Assembly: GCA_964608925.1 (NCBI GenBank)
Contig: CAZSQD010000005.1
Location: forward strand, 1-31,268
Reading direction: 5' to 3'
Origin: GCA-2733415 sp964608925
GTDB lineage: Bacteria > Bacteroidota > Bacteroidia > Flavobacteriales > Flavobacteriaceae
Length of the DNA stretch: 31,268 bases
Shown: positions 6,043 to 15,464 of the stretch, in pieces
Position numbering within the stretch: position 1 is the stretch's first letter
How the letters are laid out: each line of letters starts with the position of its first letter
Made by a program: the position numbers and the translations under genes
Notes under the pieces: model-generated
The model's input: only the letters and a program-made list of their open reading frames with translations
Database searches by the model: none
What the model was told of the DNA's origin: nothing

Positions 6043-9000
6043 ATGTTATCTAAAATATACTACTTGTTGTTATTAACAACATCAGTTGCGTTTTCACAAA
6101 CCATAACTGTTGATGATACTTCATATACTGCTACTAATTTAGCTGAATTATTATTAGACGGCTCTTGTATTGACCCTACAAACGTGTCTTATTCTGATGC
6201 GCAATCAGCGGCTTATTTTAATCAAAATGGGTCTGTTTTTCCTATTGCAGAAGGAGTAATTATACGTACTGGAATAGCAAACTTAACAGCAGGACCGTAT
6301 ACGGATACTAATTTAAGTAGTCAAATAAATAGTAATGGGGATACTTTTTTAGAAAACATTAGTACCAGTACAGGGCAAACAGCAACCATTACAGATACTG
6401 CCTTTTTACAATTTGATTTTACACCTATTGCCAGTGATTTTAGTTTTAACTTTGTGTTTGCTTCTAATGAGTATGGAGAATACCAATGTGGGTTTAGTGA
6501 TGTTTTTGCATTTGAATTGACGGACTTAACCACAAACATAACCACTAATTTAGCAGTACTACCCAGTACAACAATTCCTGTTACAGTTGCCACTATTAGA
6601 GATAATGCGTATAATACGGGATGTACGTCAGAAAATCCAGCATTATTTTCTACCTATAATGTCACCAATCCAGGAGCTTCTACCTTAAATATGCGTGGAC
6701 ATACGGTGGTGCTTAATGCCTCAACTACACTTACTGTTAATAACCCATACCGTATCCGTTTAGTGATAGGTGATTATAATAACCCCGATTATGATTCGGC
6801 AGTATTTATAGAGTCAGGAAGTTTTACCACACCATTAGATATTGGTGCAGATGCAACTATTTGTAGCGGCAATAGCATTAATGTTACTACAAATTTAGAT
6901 GCTGTAGAATACACACACTTATGGACACTTAACGGCGCTACATTACCCTCTACAGCTAATAATATTGATGTTACTCAAGCAGGAACTTATGTGGTAACCG
7001 CAACAAAAGGATCTTGTACATTAACCGATGAAATTATTATATCAGATTTGACATTTAACACGCCAAATGACTTAACTAATTGTGATGATGGTAGTGGAGC
7101 ATTATCTTATGATTTAAGTGTAAATGATGAAGCACTTTTAGGTATTGATCCCTTAATATATAATGTGGTTTATTTTGCTACGCAAGCTGATATTCCTAAT
7201 AATCCTATTACGGCACCAAATATCACCAATTATGTAAGTGCAGGTAATGAAACCATTTATATTAAATTATTTAACATACAAAGTAATACGTTTTGTGATG
7301 CCGAGTTAAATTTTGATTTATTATTAGAGTCTAACATTACTGCTACACAACCTAATGATATACAACTGTGTGACGTAGCTGGTGCAACGGCAATTTTAAT
7401 AGATCAAGATGTTGCTATTTTAAACGGATTGAGTAGTGCAGATTATACGGTAAGTTATTACGGCAACCAAAACGATGCATTAGCAGGTACAGGGGCTATT
7501 AGTGGTACGTTAGCTGTAACTTTAGCAACATCCCCACAAACAGTATGGGCTGCGGTACAAAGTAATACAAACCCTGACTGTAGTGCAGTTACCTCTTTTG
7601 ATGTGATTGTAAATCCATTACCACCTGTATCAACACTACCTAATGTAATTGAATGTACGGAATTTACTTTGCCAAATATAACACAGGGAAATTACTATGA
7701 CGCTGCTGATGGACCTAATGGAACAGGTACTTTATTAAATATTGGTGATATTATTATTGATTCAGGAACCTATTATATTTATAACGGACCAGATGCTAAT
7801 GGATGTTTTAATGAATCTAGTTTTGTATTAACTTTTATTGATGAATATTCTATTGCAGAAGATTATTGTGAGCAATTTGTAGTACCCGTACCTCCAGCAG
7901 GAAATTTTTATACCGCAATTGATGGTCCAACAGGTACAGGAACATTAATACCTGATGGTACAATATTTACAAACAGTTTTACCCTTTATTATTATGCTGA
8001 AATTAACGGTGTGGTGTGTAGAAATGAACCCTTCCCCATAACCATTCATGCCTTACCTCCAGTAGACACTCAAGTTGATATTACTGAATGTACACAAGCC
8101 ATATTACCACCAAGAACTAATGGTAATTATTTTATGGATAGTGCAGGGGTAACTCCACTACCAAGTACCACAATAACAACTTCACAAACGATTTTTATTG
8201 TCAATACGGAAGCTCATAATTTAGGTTTACCTACTGAAATTACGTGTTCTGATTTTACTTCGTTTGACGTAACTATTATCAATACAACTTCTGACATAAC
8301 AGCTTGTGGAAACTATACTTTACCTGCATTAACTACAGGTAATTATTTTACAGCGCCTGCAGGTGGAGGTACACCAATACCCGTTGGTACTGTTATTAAT
8401 ACTGTTGGGAATACCGATATCTATATTTTTTCACCAACAAGTACAGCGCCAAACTGTACCGATAATTTAAAGTTTACGGTTACCATTATAGCCATACCAC
8501 CAGTTGATACGGTTACGCCGCCTACAAACTTGTATTGTATTGATGCTCCTTATGTTTTACCAGCGTTAACTAACGGAAGTTATTATAATGCACCTAATGG
8601 TCCCAACGGAACAGGAAATCCTTTAGCGGCAGGCAGTAGTATCACCAATGTTGGTAATACAACAATATACGTGTACAATCAAATACAGTGGGGTCCAAAC
8701 CCTGTAAATTATTGTTTTGATGAAACCTCTTTTACCATAGAAACACGTGATTTACCACCTGTTGATAATTATACTGATGTATATCGTTGTGACCCATACA
8801 CCTTACAGCCCTTAACCAACGGAACCTATTATGATGCACCAGATGGACCAAGCGGAACAGGTGCAATTATTCCTGCAGGAACAGTAATTAGCACCACACA
8901 AACCATTTATATTTATAATCAATATACCGATTTAACGTCTTGTATTTCAGAAACCGTAATTACAGTTTTTATTTTAGGAGTAGATGTTGGTGATCGATTA

Positions 9001-11142
9001 GATATTGCTGAATGCGATACTTATACATTACCTTACTTAAATACTTCTGTAGTTGATATGCATTATTATAGCGCTTCTGGAGGAAATGCTGCAGACGAAA
9101 TATTACCAGCAAACTTTATTTATAATACCCCAGGAACATACACCGTTTATGTATTTGCAGACAATGGTGATCGTTTTGTATGTACAGATGAAGATGAATT
9201 TACCATTACCATATCTGCAACTCCTGTTTTACCTATTTTTGGTAATATTTCTGAGTGTGGAACCTATACCTTACCAGATTTAACAAATCCTAATTACAAT
9301 ATTGGGTATTATAGTGCTCCAAATGGAGTAGGCTTAATAGATGTTGCAAATTATATCATTACAACGGTAGGTACACAAACTATTTATGTGTATGCAACCG
9401 CATTTAATAATACAACTTGTAATGACGAAAAATCTTTTACGTTAGAAATTAAAGCCATCCCACCTGTTGATACCTTACTTAATGCTTTAAATTGTGTTGA
9501 TGATCCTTTTGAACTCCCCACTTTAATTAATGGAGATTATTTTACAGGACCTGGGCGCACAGGAACTCAATTAGTTGCTGGAAGTTTTATTAATACGATT
9601 GGTACAACCACTATTTATATTAATAATTTAATAAACGGTTGTGAGAATGAAACTTCTTTTACTGTAGAAATTAGAGCATTGCCACCAGTAGATACCTCAT
9701 TAACTATAAACAAATGTGACAGTTATACCTTACCTACTTTAACCAACGGAACCTATTATGATGCACCAGATGGTATAAATGGTACAGGAACTATTTTAGC
9801 TGTAGGAACTGTAATTACTACTACACAAACCATTTATATTTATAATAATTATGCCGATTTAGCAACTTGTGATAGTGAAACTTCTTTTGATGTAAATATT
9901 GTAGGTATTCAAGTAGATACTCCTGGAAATATTACCGAATGTGATAGTTATTTATTGCCAGCGTTAGATACTACTACAGTTAATCAAGCGTATTATAGTG
10001 CTTCTGGAGGTAATATTGCCGATTTAATTACCAACCTAACTTTAATAACAACGGGTACACAAACCGTTTACATTTATGCGGAAATTAATAGCCCTATATT
10101 TTGTAGTAGCGAGGAATCTTTTACGGTAACACTTAACAATTCACCTATATTACCGAACTTGCCAGATCAAGATGCGTGTATTACCTTTACATTACCTGTA
10201 TTAAATACCGCCAGTTATAACGCTGCTTATTATACCGCTCCTGGAGGAAACACTATCGATTTAATTGATGTAGCAAACTATACCATCACTAACGAAGGTG
10301 TAAACACTATTTATGTATACGCAAGTAATTTAACAGCTCCTAATTGCTTTACAGAAACCTCATTTACAGTAACTATTTATCCGTTACAAGAGTTAGCTAT
10401 TGCTGATGGTGTAATTTGTATTGACCCAATTACAGGAGATACTACACAAGCTGTTTTGTTAGAATCTAACATTCCACTTGGAGGAAACGGATTTACTATT
10501 AATTGGTATTTTGGAGGTGCATTAATACATACAGGGCTTAATTATTTAGCCACTCAAATAGGTACATATACTGTAGAAACGATAAAGAATACACCAGATA
10601 TTCCGCCATTGTGTAATTATGCAACCACTACGGTTGAAGTAACACAATCCAGTGTGGCAACCGCTATGGTTTCGGTTTCTACCGATTTTGATAATGTGGG
10701 TGTACTAATAGTTACGATAACAGGAGGTTATGGAGTGTATGAATATCAATTGGATAATGGACCTTTCCAAACCAGTAACGAATTTTATAATGTACATAAT
10801 GGAGATCATGTTGTTAGCGTACGTGATGTGTCCAGCGCAAGTTGTGGTGCTATTACTATAGACGCAACTGTAATTATGTATCCTAAATACTTTACTCCAA
10901 ATGGGGATGGTATAAATGAAACGTGGAATATTTTTGATTTACAAGATCAACCGCAAGCAGAGATATTTATTTTTGATCGCTTCGGAAAGTTTATCAAGCA
11001 AATATTTCCTTCAGGAAACGGGTGGAATGGTTTGTATAACGGAAGACCACTACCTGCAACTGATTATTGGTTTAAAGTATTGTACAAAGGGAGAGATGGA
11101 GAAGATAAGGAGTTTAGAGCCCATTTTTCATTGAAAAGGTAA
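6043..11142 (+). CDS. Large type IX-secreted repeat protein with choice-of-anchor L domain
   Basis: A 1699-residue cell-surface or released protein counted from the ATG at 6043, which begins a clean signal peptide (MLSKIYYLLLLTTSVAFS, cut before Gln19). An in-frame GTG at 6016 would add nine residues but lies in the promoter. Residues about 40-240 look like the choice-of-anchor L domain (FVFASNEYGEYQCGFSDVFAFEL). About twelve beta-rich units of 70-85 residues follow, roughly residues 529-1449; a typical unit has a Cys, YTLP, YY-AP-G-GTG, TIYIYN, then Cys-x2-E-x-SF, often ending in PPVDT. The C-terminus (about 1613-1699: YFTPNGDGINETWNI, then FDRFGKFI) is the type-B gliding/T9SS sorting domain. 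The paired Cys per unit could form disulfides. The role is probably adhesive; the ligand is unknown. Confidence 0.9.
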   Translation: MLSKIYYLLLLTTSVAFSQTITVDDTSYTATNLAELLLDGSCIDPTNVSYSDAQSAAYFNQNGSVFPIAEGVIIRTGIANLTAGPYTDTNLSSQINSNGDTFLENISTSTGQTATITDTAFLQFDFTPIASDFSFNFVFASNEYGEYQCGFSDVFAFELTDLTTNITTNLAVLPSTTIPVTVATIRDNAYNTGCTSENPALFSTYNVTNPGASTLNMRGHTVVLNASTTLTVNNPYRIRLVIGDYNNPDYDSAVFIESGSFTTPLDIGADATICSGNSINVTTNLDAVEYTHLWTLNGATLPSTANNIDVTQAGTYVVTATKGSCTLTDEIIISDLTFNTPNDLTNCDDGSGALSYDLSVNDEALLGIDPLIYNVVYFATQADIPNNPITAPNITNYVSAGNETIYIKLFNIQSNTFCDAELNFDLLLESNITATQPNDIQLCDVAGATAILIDQDVAILNGLSSADYTVSYYGNQNDALAGTGAISGTLAVTLATSPQTVWAAVQSNTNPDCSAVTSFDVIVNPLPPVSTLPNVIECTEFTLPNITQGNYYDAADGPNGTGTLLNIGDIIIDSGTYYIYNGPDANGCFNESSFVLTFIDEYSIAEDYCEQFVVPVPPAGNFYTAIDGPTGTGTLIPDGTIFTNSFTLYYYAEINGVVCRNEPFPITIHALPPVDTQVDITECTQAILPPRTNGNYFMDSAGVTPLPSTTITTSQTIFIVNTEAHNLGLPTEITCSDFTSFDVTIINTTSDITACGNYTLPALTTGNYFTAPAGGGTPIPVGTVINTVGNTDIYIFSPTSTAPNCTDNLKFTVTIIAIPPVDTVTPPTNLYCIDAPYVLPALTNGSYYNAPNGPNGTGNPLAAGSSITNVGNTTIYVYNQIQWGPNPVNYCFDETSFTIETRDLPPVDNYTDVYRCDPYTLQPLTNGTYYDAPDGPSGTGAIIPAGTVISTTQTIYIYNQYTDLTSCISETVITVFILGVDVGDRLDIAECDTYTLPYLNTSVVDMHYYSASGGNAADEILPANFIYNTPGTYTVYVFADNGDRFVCTDEDEFTITISATPVLPIFGNISECGTYTLPDLTNPNYNIGYYSAPNGVGLIDVANYIITTVGTQTIYVYATAFNNTTCNDEKSFTLEIKAIPPVDTLLNALNCVDDPFELPTLINGDYFTGPGRTGTQLVAGSFINTIGTTTIYINNLINGCENETSFTVEIRALPPVDTSLTINKCDSYTLPTLTNGTYYDAPDGINGTGTILAVGTVITTTQTIYIYNNYADLATCDSETSFDVNIVGIQVDTPGNITECDSYLLPALDTTTVNQAYYSASGGNIADLITNLTLITTGTQTVYIYAEINSPIFCSSEESFTVTLNNSPILPNLPDQDACITFTLPVLNTASYNAAYYTAPGGNTIDLIDVANYTITNEGVNTIYVYASNLTAPNCFTETSFTVTIYPLQELAIADGVICIDPITGDTTQAVLLESNIPLGGNGFTINWYFGGALIHTGLNYLATQIGTYTVETIKNTPDIPPLCNYATTTVEVTQSSVATAMVSVSTDFDNVGVLIVTITGGYGVYEYQLDNGPFQTSNEFYNVHNGDHVVSVRDVSSASCGAITIDATVIMYPKYFTPNGDGINETWNIFDLQDQPQAEIFIFDRFGKFIKQIFPSGNGWNGLYNGRPLPATDYWFKVLYKGRDGEDKEFRAHFSLKR
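8503..10389 (+). repeat. Tandem four-unit super-repeat inside the secreted protein gene
   Basis: The last eight protein repeats fall into two blocks of four, 8503-9465 and 9466-10389. Units match in order between blocks: starts at 8503 and 9466, 8761 and 9688, 8980 and 9913, 9226 and 10147, so the offset is about 921-963 bp. The second units share a 35-bp exact match (8812-8846 and 9739-9773, offset 927 bp = 309 codons). Matching units keep private features, for example YYSASGG in the third pair and IDVANY in the fourth. Confidence 0.8.
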
Positions 11143-11156
11143 GTAATAATAACAGA

Positions 11157-11187
11157 GACCTCACAGGTTTTGGAAACCTGTGAGGTC
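11157..11187. terminator. 14-bp perfect palindrome between convergent genes
   Basis: GACCTCACAGGTTT (11157-11170) pairs fully with 11174-11187 around a TGG loop. It sits between the ends of the secreted-protein gene and mutS, which converge, so it can act as a terminator in both directions. It lacks a T-tract. Its form is like dispersed palindromic repeats I recall from flavobacterial genomes; only one copy is seen in this window. Confidence 0.65.
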
Positions 11188-11224
11188 TTGAACTAACTTA
11201 TAGGTAGAAATTATAATGTTTTTG

Positions 11225-13831
11225 CTATTTCTTACTCCCTACTAACATTCGCTTAATTTCATTCAATTTCATTAAGGCTTCTATAGGAGTTAGCGTGTCA
11301 ATATCCGTATTTAATATTTCATCTTTAATATCGGTTAAAATAGGATCATCCAAATTAAAAATACTCAATTGCATTTCATTTTGTACGGCACCTAAGTTTT
11401 CTTTGATATCTTCTGTAGCATGTGATTTTTCCATGCGTTTTAAAATTTTATTCGCTTTTTGAATCACCATTTGTGGCATTCCTGCCATTTTTGCTACATG
11501 AATTCCAAAACTATGATGACTACCACCCGCAACCAATTTACGTAAAAATAATACGTTGGTTTTGGTTTCTTTTACTAATACATTAAAGTTTTTAATCCGC
11601 TTAAAGCTATCGGTCATGTCATTTAACTCATGATAATGTGTGGCGAATAATGTTTTAGCTTTAGTAGGGTGTTGGTGTAAATACTCGCTAATTGCCCATG
11701 CTATGGAAATACCGTCATAGGTGCTGGTACCTCTACCAATTTCATCCAATAAAATTAAACTACGGTCAGATACATTATTTAAAATAGAAGCCGTTTCGTT
11801 CATTTCTACCATAAAGGTAGACTCCCCCATAGAAATATTGTCACTTGCACCAACACGAGTAAATATCTTATCTACCAAGCCAATTGTAGCGCTTTCTGCA
11901 GGCACAAAACTTCCCATTTGCGCCAACAACACAATAAGCGCTGTTTGCCTTAATATTGCCGATTTACCACTCATATTAGGGCCCGTAATCATAATAATTT
12001 GTTGTGTACTACGGTCTAAAAACACATCATTGGCAATGTAAGTTTCCCCTAAAGGTAATTGCTTTTCAATAACAGGATGACGCCCATTTTTAATATCCAA
12101 TTCGTAACTATCATCAATAATAGGTTGTACGTAGTTATTGGTTTTTGCTAATTGGGTAAAGGAACATAAACAGTCCAATTGAGCTATACCGTTGGCATTT
12201 TGTTGTACGGATTTGATGTAGCTGCTCATCCATAAAATTAAATCGGTGAATAATTGCTGTTCTATGGTATTAATTTTTTCTTCAGCACCTAAAATTTTGG
12301 CTTCATATTCTTTTAATTCTTCGGTAATATAACGTTCTGCATTTACCAAAGTTTGTTTACGTATCCAGCTTTCAGGAACTTTGTCCTTATGTGTATTACG
12401 GACTTCAATATAATAACCATATACATTGTTGGATGCTATTTTTAAAGAGGTAATCCCTGTTGCTTCGGTTTCTCTAGCTAACATTTTAGCGAGATAATCT
12501 TTACCAGAAAAGGCTAAACCTCTATATTCATCTAACGCATCGTGGACCCCTGTTGCAATAGCGTTTCCTTTATTAATGTTCACAGGAGCATCTTCATTTA
12601 AAGTCGCTTTTATTTTTTCACGAAGCAAATCACATCCTAATAAATTATCACCAATAACTTTTAACGCTTCATTTTTACAACTACTTGCTAATGCTTTTAT
12701 AGGAATAATAGCTTCTAAGGAATTTTTAAGTTGTATGACCTCTCGTGGACTTGCTTTTTGCGTTGCTACCTTGGATATTAAACGCTCTAAGTCGCCAATT
12801 TGTTTCAGGTAATTGGTAATTTTATCAAAGCTTATTTTATCTTCCAATAAATAATTTACCACTTGATGGCGTTCGGTTATTTTTGCAGTATTTTTTAATG
12901 GTAATGCCAACCACCTCTTCATTAAACGCCCACCCATTGGTGATGTGGTTTTGTCAATAACATCTAATAAAGTTACGGCTTGTGCGTGTTGTGAACCGTA
13001 TAGTTCTAAATTCCTGACCGTAAACCTATCCATCCACACATAATCATCTTCCGCAATACGGTTTATAGCTGTAATGTGCTTTAATTTATGATGTTGTGTT
13101 TCTGATAAATAGTATAAAATAGCACCAGATGCAATGATGCCTTCTTTTAAATGTTCAATACCAAAACCTTTTAATGATTTGGTATTAAAATGATTATTTA
13201 ACGTTTCTTGAGCATAATCTCCTTTAAAAATCCAATCTTCTAAATAAAAAGTATGGTAATCACTCCCAAAATATTCAGCAAACAGTTGTTTTTTGTTTTT
13301 AGGCACTAAAACCTCACTTGGACTAAAGTTTTGTAACAGCTTATCAATATACTCTTGATTGCCTTGAGATGTTAAAAATTCACCCGTAGAAACATCTAAA
13401 AATGAAATACCAATAGTTGTTTTTGAAAAATGAACACTACATAAAAAGTTGTTAGTTTTTGCGTGTAGTACTTCGTCATTTAAGGATACTCCGGGAGTTA
13501 TTAATTCGGTAACCCCTCGTTTTACAATTCCTTTAGTGAGTTTAGGATCTTCCAATTGATCACAAATGGCAACTCTAAAACCTGCTTTTACCAATTTGGG
13601 TAAGTAGGTATTTACGGAGTGATGTGGAAAACCAGCTAACTCTAATTTAGTACCGCCGTTATTACGGTGTGTAAGGGTAATGCCTAAAACTTGTGCAGCT
13701 TTTATAGCGTCTTCACCAAAGGTTTCGTAAAAATCACCTATTCTAAACAATAGCATTGCATCAGGGTATTTACCCTTTATAGCGTTGTATTGTATCATTA
13801 ACGGAGTTACTTTTTGTGCTGCTTTTGCCAA
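11225..13831 (-). CDS. mutS: DNA mismatch repair protein MutS
   Basis: An 868-residue MutS, the normal length for the family. It recognises mispaired or looped bases as a dimer and uses ATP to signal repair. Seen in order: the mismatch-reading Phe-x-Glu (F34-Y35-E36 in GDFYETFG), the connector and lever regions, the clamp region with NVYGYYIEVRNTHKD, and the ATPase with Walker A GPNMSGKS at 617-624, the Walker B stretch SLILLDEIGRGTSTYDG, and TLFATHYHEL. The C-terminal tail carries GIHVAKMAGMP and the helix-turn-helix region needed for dimers. ATG start. It is transcribed alone, divergent from the DUF1573 gene and converging on the large secreted-protein gene. Confidence 0.98.
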   Translation of the reverse strand: MAKAAQKVTPLMIQYNAIKGKYPDAMLLFRIGDFYETFGEDAIKAAQVLGITLTHRNNGGTKLELAGFPHHSVNTYLPKLVKAGFRVAICDQLEDPKLTKGIVKRGVTELITPGVSLNDEVLHAKTNNFLCSVHFSKTTIGISFLDVSTGEFLTSQGNQEYIDKLLQNFSPSEVLVPKNKKQLFAEYFGSDYHTFYLEDWIFKGDYAQETLNNHFNTKSLKGFGIEHLKEGIIASGAILYYLSETQHHKLKHITAINRIAEDDYVWMDRFTVRNLELYGSQHAQAVTLLDVIDKTTSPMGGRLMKRWLALPLKNTAKITERHQVVNYLLEDKISFDKITNYLKQIGDLERLISKVATQKASPREVIQLKNSLEAIIPIKALASSCKNEALKVIGDNLLGCDLLREKIKATLNEDAPVNINKGNAIATGVHDALDEYRGLAFSGKDYLAKMLARETEATGITSLKIASNNVYGYYIEVRNTHKDKVPESWIRKQTLVNAERYITEELKEYEAKILGAEEKINTIEQQLFTDLILWMSSYIKSVQQNANGIAQLDCLCSFTQLAKTNNYVQPIIDDSYELDIKNGRHPVIEKQLPLGETYIANDVFLDRSTQQIIMITGPNMSGKSAILRQTALIVLLAQMGSFVPAESATIGLVDKIFTRVGASDNISMGESTFMVEMNETASILNNVSDRSLILLDEIGRGTSTYDGISIAWAISEYLHQHPTKAKTLFATHYHELNDMTDSFKRIKNFNVLVKETKTNVLFLRKLVAGGSHHSFGIHVAKMAGMPQMVIQKANKILKRMEKSHATEDIKENLGAVQNEMQLSIFNLDDPILTDIKDEILNTDIDTLTPIEALMKLNEIKRMLVGSKK

Positions 13832-13881
13832 GGTATAAAATATTAAATTAGAGTGGCTAATTTAAGTAAAATGCTTTAATA

Positions 13882-13912
13882 TTTGGAACTATTAAAAAAA
13901 AATGTAATTTTG
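13882..13912 (+). promoter_or_regulatory. Strong Bacteroidetes-type promoter of the DUF1573 gene
   Basis: TTTG at 13882-13885 and TAATTTTG at 13905-13912 are separated by 19 bp, a full match to the -33/-7 promoter form described for Bacteroidetes. The ATG follows 69 bp after the -7 element, giving a leader of about 60 nt. The match is the best in this window, and it fits a well expressed exported protein. Confidence 0.7.
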
Positions 13913-13981
13913 TTGTCTGCCTAATATATTTTGGCATAATCATTGAAATCATTTAAATAAATTTAAAATAAAATATCTATC

Positions 13982-14437
13982 ATGAAAAAATTATTATTTA
14001 CCCTAGCTATTGCATTAACATCAACTTTAGGAATGCAAGCACAAGAAACTACTAAATCAGAAATGAAAGGTGCTCAAATTGAATTTGAACAAGACGTTAT
14101 TGATTATGGTACTATTGCTCATAATGCTGATGGAAAACGTGAATTTGTATTAAAAAACATTGGAGATGCTCCTTTAGTAATTACACGTGTAAAAGGATCT
14201 TGTGGGTGTACAGTGCCAACAAAACCAACTGCTCCAATTTTACCAGGAAAAACGGGGATTATTAAAGTAAAATATGCTACCAATAGAGTAGGTGCTTTTA
14301 GTAAAACGATTACTGTAACTTCAAACGCAGTAAATACACCAAGTAAAGTAGTGCGTATTAAAGGTAAAGTATTAGCAGATGCTCCTTCAGTTATGGAGAA
14401 AAAAGCACCTAAAAAAACAGTACAAGTAACAATGTAA
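13982..14437 (+). CDS. Exported DUF1573 domain protein
   Basis: A 151-residue protein with a signal peptide (MKKLLFTLAIALTSTLGMQA, cleavage near residue 20-21). The rest is one DUF1573 domain, an immunoglobulin-like beta fold of the ASPM-SPD-2-Hydin kind: IEFEQDVIDYGTIAHNADG, then F-LKNIGDAPLVIT, the conserved GSCGCTVPT turn (residues about 75-83), and ITVTSNAVNTP near the end. The family is common in Bacteroidetes and its function is not established. It probably lies in the periplasm; I see no lipobox or sorting domain. It stands alone between its own promoter (13882-13912) and a strong terminator (14460-14488). Confidence 0.85.
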   Translation: MKKLLFTLAIALTSTLGMQAQETTKSEMKGAQIEFEQDVIDYGTIAHNADGKREFVLKNIGDAPLVITRVKGSCGCTVPTKPTAPILPGKTGIIKVKYATNRVGAFSKTITVTSNAVNTPSKVVRIKGKVLADAPSVMEKKAPKKTVQVTM

Positions 14438-14459
14438 TAGTTGTACTACAATTTTATAA

Positions 14460-14488
14460 AAATGGGTTTCATTTAATGAAACCCATTT
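14460..14488. terminator. Bidirectional intrinsic terminator overlapping a gene end
   Basis: AAATGGGTTTCATT (14460-14473) pairs with 14475-14488. On the plus strand it is followed by a T-rich run (CTTTTTGCTTTTTTTT), a classic terminator for the DUF1573 gene. On the minus strand the hairpin starts inside the last codons of the YjbR-like gene (MGFIK-stop) and is followed by a shorter T-rich stretch. Confidence 0.8.
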
Positions 14489-14840
14489 CTTTTTGCTTTT
14501 TTTTAGAGAATGATTGTGTTACCAATTGGTATGAATCATCAATTAATTGCAATAACAATTCATTATTTACATCACTTGTATTAATAGTAACGGTGTTCCA
14601 ATGTACTTTACTCATGTGATACCCAGGCTGTACGCCTTCATAAGTTGCTCTTAACTCAATAGCATAATTGGGGTTACATTTTAAATTTATTGATGGGGTA
14701 GCTTCTTCCCATTCTTTTAAGGATGTTAATGCAAACATTTTATCGACTACTTTAAAAACTAATGTAGTTTCATCAAACGGAAAATAGTCAATGGTGTGTG
14801 GTTTTGCCAAACAGTAGTTTCTTAGTTTTTCAATGTTCAT
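14469..14840 (-). CDS. MmcQ/YjbR family protein
   Basis: A 123-residue protein of the MmcQ/YjbR family (CyaY-like fold; the name comes from structure and the biological role is unclear, although some members are labelled DNA-binding). The family pattern is seen: MNIEKLRNYCLAKPHTIDYFPFDETTLVFKV at the N-terminus, FALTSL, INLKCNPNYAIELR in the middle, GYHMSKVHWNTV, and LIDDSYQLV near the end. The start overlaps the end of the DUF4230 gene by 4 bp (ATGA), so the two are translated together. The last five codons lie inside the bidirectional terminator. Confidence 0.88.
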   Translation of the reverse strand: MNIEKLRNYCLAKPHTIDYFPFDETTLVFKVVDKMFALTSLKEWEEATPSINLKCNPNYAIELRATYEGVQPGYHMSKVHWNTVTINTSDVNNELLLQLIDDSYQLVTQSFSKKKQKEMGFIK

Positions 14841-15460
14841 GATATTAGTTTCTTCTTTTCTGAAGAAGGAATTTCTAAAGCGCTATAATCTAATTTCCAA
14901 CCTATAGTAGCTACAATAGCTTCCATAAGTAAAATACTCTCTAAAGTTTCTTTTTTAGCCGATGCAATTAAGCCACTTTCGGGTATTTTGTCAATAATAT
15001 GTTGTTTTGCTTCTTTGTTAAGGTTGGTTAAATCTTCAAAATTAAAACGATTTAAAATACCGTTAGTTTTATCATAATATTTAAAATCGGTTTCTATAGC
15101 CAATACTTCAGGTTCTGGAAATTTTGATAAAATGATGCGCTTACTTAAGTAGTTTGCCTTAATCTCTATTTTACTTAAGTTATACCCTACGGATGCTTTT
15201 GCTTTAATAACAATTAATGCTTTCTTTTTACTAGGGATGAGGTTAAACAAATACTCCGTAGTGTTTTCATATTGATAAATTTCAGAAAAATCTCCTTCTA
15301 CGGTAATCAACTTACACACACTTTTAATTTTATCTAATAAAATAACCGATTGTTTTTCGGTTAACTCCTTAGTGCTTTTTCGTTTAAATAAATTGATAAC
15401 CCAATAGGTAACAATACTTCCTAAAATTAAGGATAAAAACATTTCAATTAAATCTCCCAT
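14837..15460 (-). CDS. DUF4230 domain membrane-anchored protein
   Basis: A 207-residue protein with one N-terminal membrane segment (residues about 5-25, with KRK after it, so the bulk is probably cytoplasmic by the positive-inside rule). Residues about 40-190 fit DUF4230: LDKIKSVCKLITVEGDFSEIY, then KKALIVIKAKASVGYNLSKIEI, then KFPEPEVLAIETDFKYYD. The family has no assigned function. It lies 4 bp after the cyclase gene stop and overlaps the YjbR-like gene, so the three form an operon. Nothing in the sequence links its job to the hydrolase. Confidence 0.8.
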   Translation of the reverse strand: MGDLIEMFLSLILGSIVTYWVINLFKRKSTKELTEKQSVILLDKIKSVCKLITVEGDFSEIYQYENTTEYLFNLIPSKKKALIVIKAKASVGYNLSKIEIKANYLSKRIILSKFPEPEVLAIETDFKYYDKTNGILNRFNFEDLTNLNKEAKQHIIDKIPESGLIASAKKETLESILLMEAIVATIGWKLDYSALEIPSSEKKKLIS

Positions 15461-15464
15461 TGGT

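Noticed and set aside
6321..6593. A 90-codon open frame on the minus strand opposite the secreted protein gene
   Set aside because: It lies entirely opposite a well supported coding region, has no family pattern, and reflects the Thr/Asn-rich codons of the real gene.
8812..9773. Direct repeats as a possible CRISPR array or mobile element
   Set aside because: The repeats are in frame, encode beta-rich protein units and have no regular short spacers or terminal inverted repeats.
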